This document shows positions 5,421 to 5,695 of a DNA stretch of 5,695 nt, piece after piece (within the stretch, counting starts at the first letter, position 1; each line of letters starts with the position of its first letter). The notes beneath the pieces are model-generated. The model was given only the letters and a program-made list of their open reading frames with translations. It did not search any database and was not told the DNA's origin. Both the position numbers and the translations under genes were made by a program. Origin of the DNA: Candidatus Zixiibacteriota bacterium (lineage in GTDB: Bacteria; Zixibacteria; MSB-5A5; SM1-73); assembly GCA_023127875.1 (NCBI GenBank), contig JAGMFA010000132.1, positions 1 through 5,695 on the forward strand, given 5' to 3'.

Positions 5421-5502
5421 AGACCCAACAAAGAAGCCCAAGAATCTATCCGATCGAACATTCTGGCTTCTAAAACCAGCGAGCAGAGTTATAAATCGTT
5501 GC

Positions 5503-5531
5503 TATATAACAAATTTACAAAATGCTGTCAA
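5503..5531 (-). promoter_or_regulatory. Sigma-70-type promoter of the transglycosylase-sppA operon
   Basis: A consensus -35 box TTGACA (5526-5531) and a -10 box TATATA (5503-5508, 4 of 6 consensus positions) are separated by 17 nt, within AT-rich sequence. The expected start point near 5495 gives a leader of about 85 nt before the ATG at 5410. It is the best promoter match in the window. Confidence 0.7.
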
Positions 5532-5585
5532 GTCTTTTTTATGTGATCTCTGAAAAAGCAAAACGTGAAAACGGTTTAGTGGAGT

Positions 5586-5615
5586 GTCAAATCCCGCCGA
5601 AGCGGGATCTACGAC
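5586..5615. repeat. GC-rich palindrome in the upstream spacer (copy 1)
   Basis: ATCCCGC (5591-5597) pairs with GCGGGAT (5602-5608) across a CGAA tetraloop, and an outer GTC/GAC pairs at the ends. It is preceded by TGGAGTGTC (5580-5588), which recurs before the second palindrome. It lies upstream of the promoter, outside any gene seen here. Confidence 0.6.
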
Positions 5616-5633
5616 CTCAGCTTGACCGTTAGA

Positions 5634-5666
5634 CTTTGGAGTGTCCCGCCTTTGGCGGGACCAAAG
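5634..5666. repeat. GC-rich palindrome in the upstream spacer (copy 2)
   Basis: GTCCCGCC (5643-5650) pairs perfectly with GGCGGGAC (5654-5661) across a TTT loop, within an outer CTTTG/CAAAG stem (5634-5638 and 5662-5666). The nonamer TGGAGTGTC (5637-5645) overlaps its left arm and matches the one before copy 1. From here to 5695 I see no gene; if a gene on the minus strand ends beyond the edge, this hairpin could lie in its 3' region. Confidence 0.6.
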
Positions 5667-5695
5667 GTCTGCCTAAAGGGACTGTTGAAAAACCC

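Noticed and set aside
5411..5461. Longer transglycosylase start adding 17 residues
   Set aside because: The extension has no ribosome binding site and would displace the lipoprotein signal from the N-terminus; the start at 5410 has GGAGG at ideal spacing.

Overview
This is a compact stretch of a bacterial chromosome in which every supported gene is read from the minus strand. In transcription order, from high to low coordinates, it holds: a membrane-bound lytic transglycosylase lipoprotein with LysM repeats; a short signal peptide peptidase of the SppA type; a FmdB-family zinc-ribbon protein; an HU-type DNA-binding protein; a 31-residue AURKAIP1/COX24-domain (bS22/mS38-like) basic protein; a YfcE/MJ0936-type metallophosphoesterase with an apparent frameshift near its end; a tRNA-Arg(CCG); and the N-terminal 127 codons of a prolyl-tRNA synthetase that runs off the low-coordinate edge.

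The source looks like a Gram-negative-type bacterium, because the transglycosylase is an MltD-like lipoprotein with a lipobox and no Asp after the Cys. The tRNA gene does not encode CCA. The COX24-type mini-protein, common in Bacteroidota, together with short interspersed palindromes, would fit an FCB-group or uncultivated candidate phylum. That placement is a guess from gene content, not a demonstrated assignment.

Layout. Bases 5411-5695 hold a good sigma-70-like promoter (TTGACA, 17 bp, TATATA) for the transglycosylase and, further out, two GC-rich palindromes. The transglycosylase and sppA form a likely two-gene envelope operon with a 74-nt gap. The spacer at 2037-2279 contains a compact double-hairpin palindrome flanked by 10-bp direct repeats, and a dyad next to the fmdB start. 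FmdB, HU, the COX24 protein and the phosphoesterase follow with gaps of 75, 41 and 22 nt, and at least the last three look co-transcribed. The tRNA-Arg sits between two arrays of degenerate heptamers in inverted orientation. The 245-nt proS leader contains a long imperfect hairpin.

Functionally this is housekeeping: envelope maintenance (peptidoglycan lytic enzyme, membrane peptidase), nucleoid structure (HU) and translation (tRNA-Arg, ProRS, a possible small-subunit ribosomal protein). I see no phage, defence, CRISPR, transposase or secondary-metabolism genes, and no convincing new system. The points most worth a second look are the frameshifted phosphoesterase, the easily missed 31-aa gene, the ABAB LysM duplication and the small repeat elements in the spacers.
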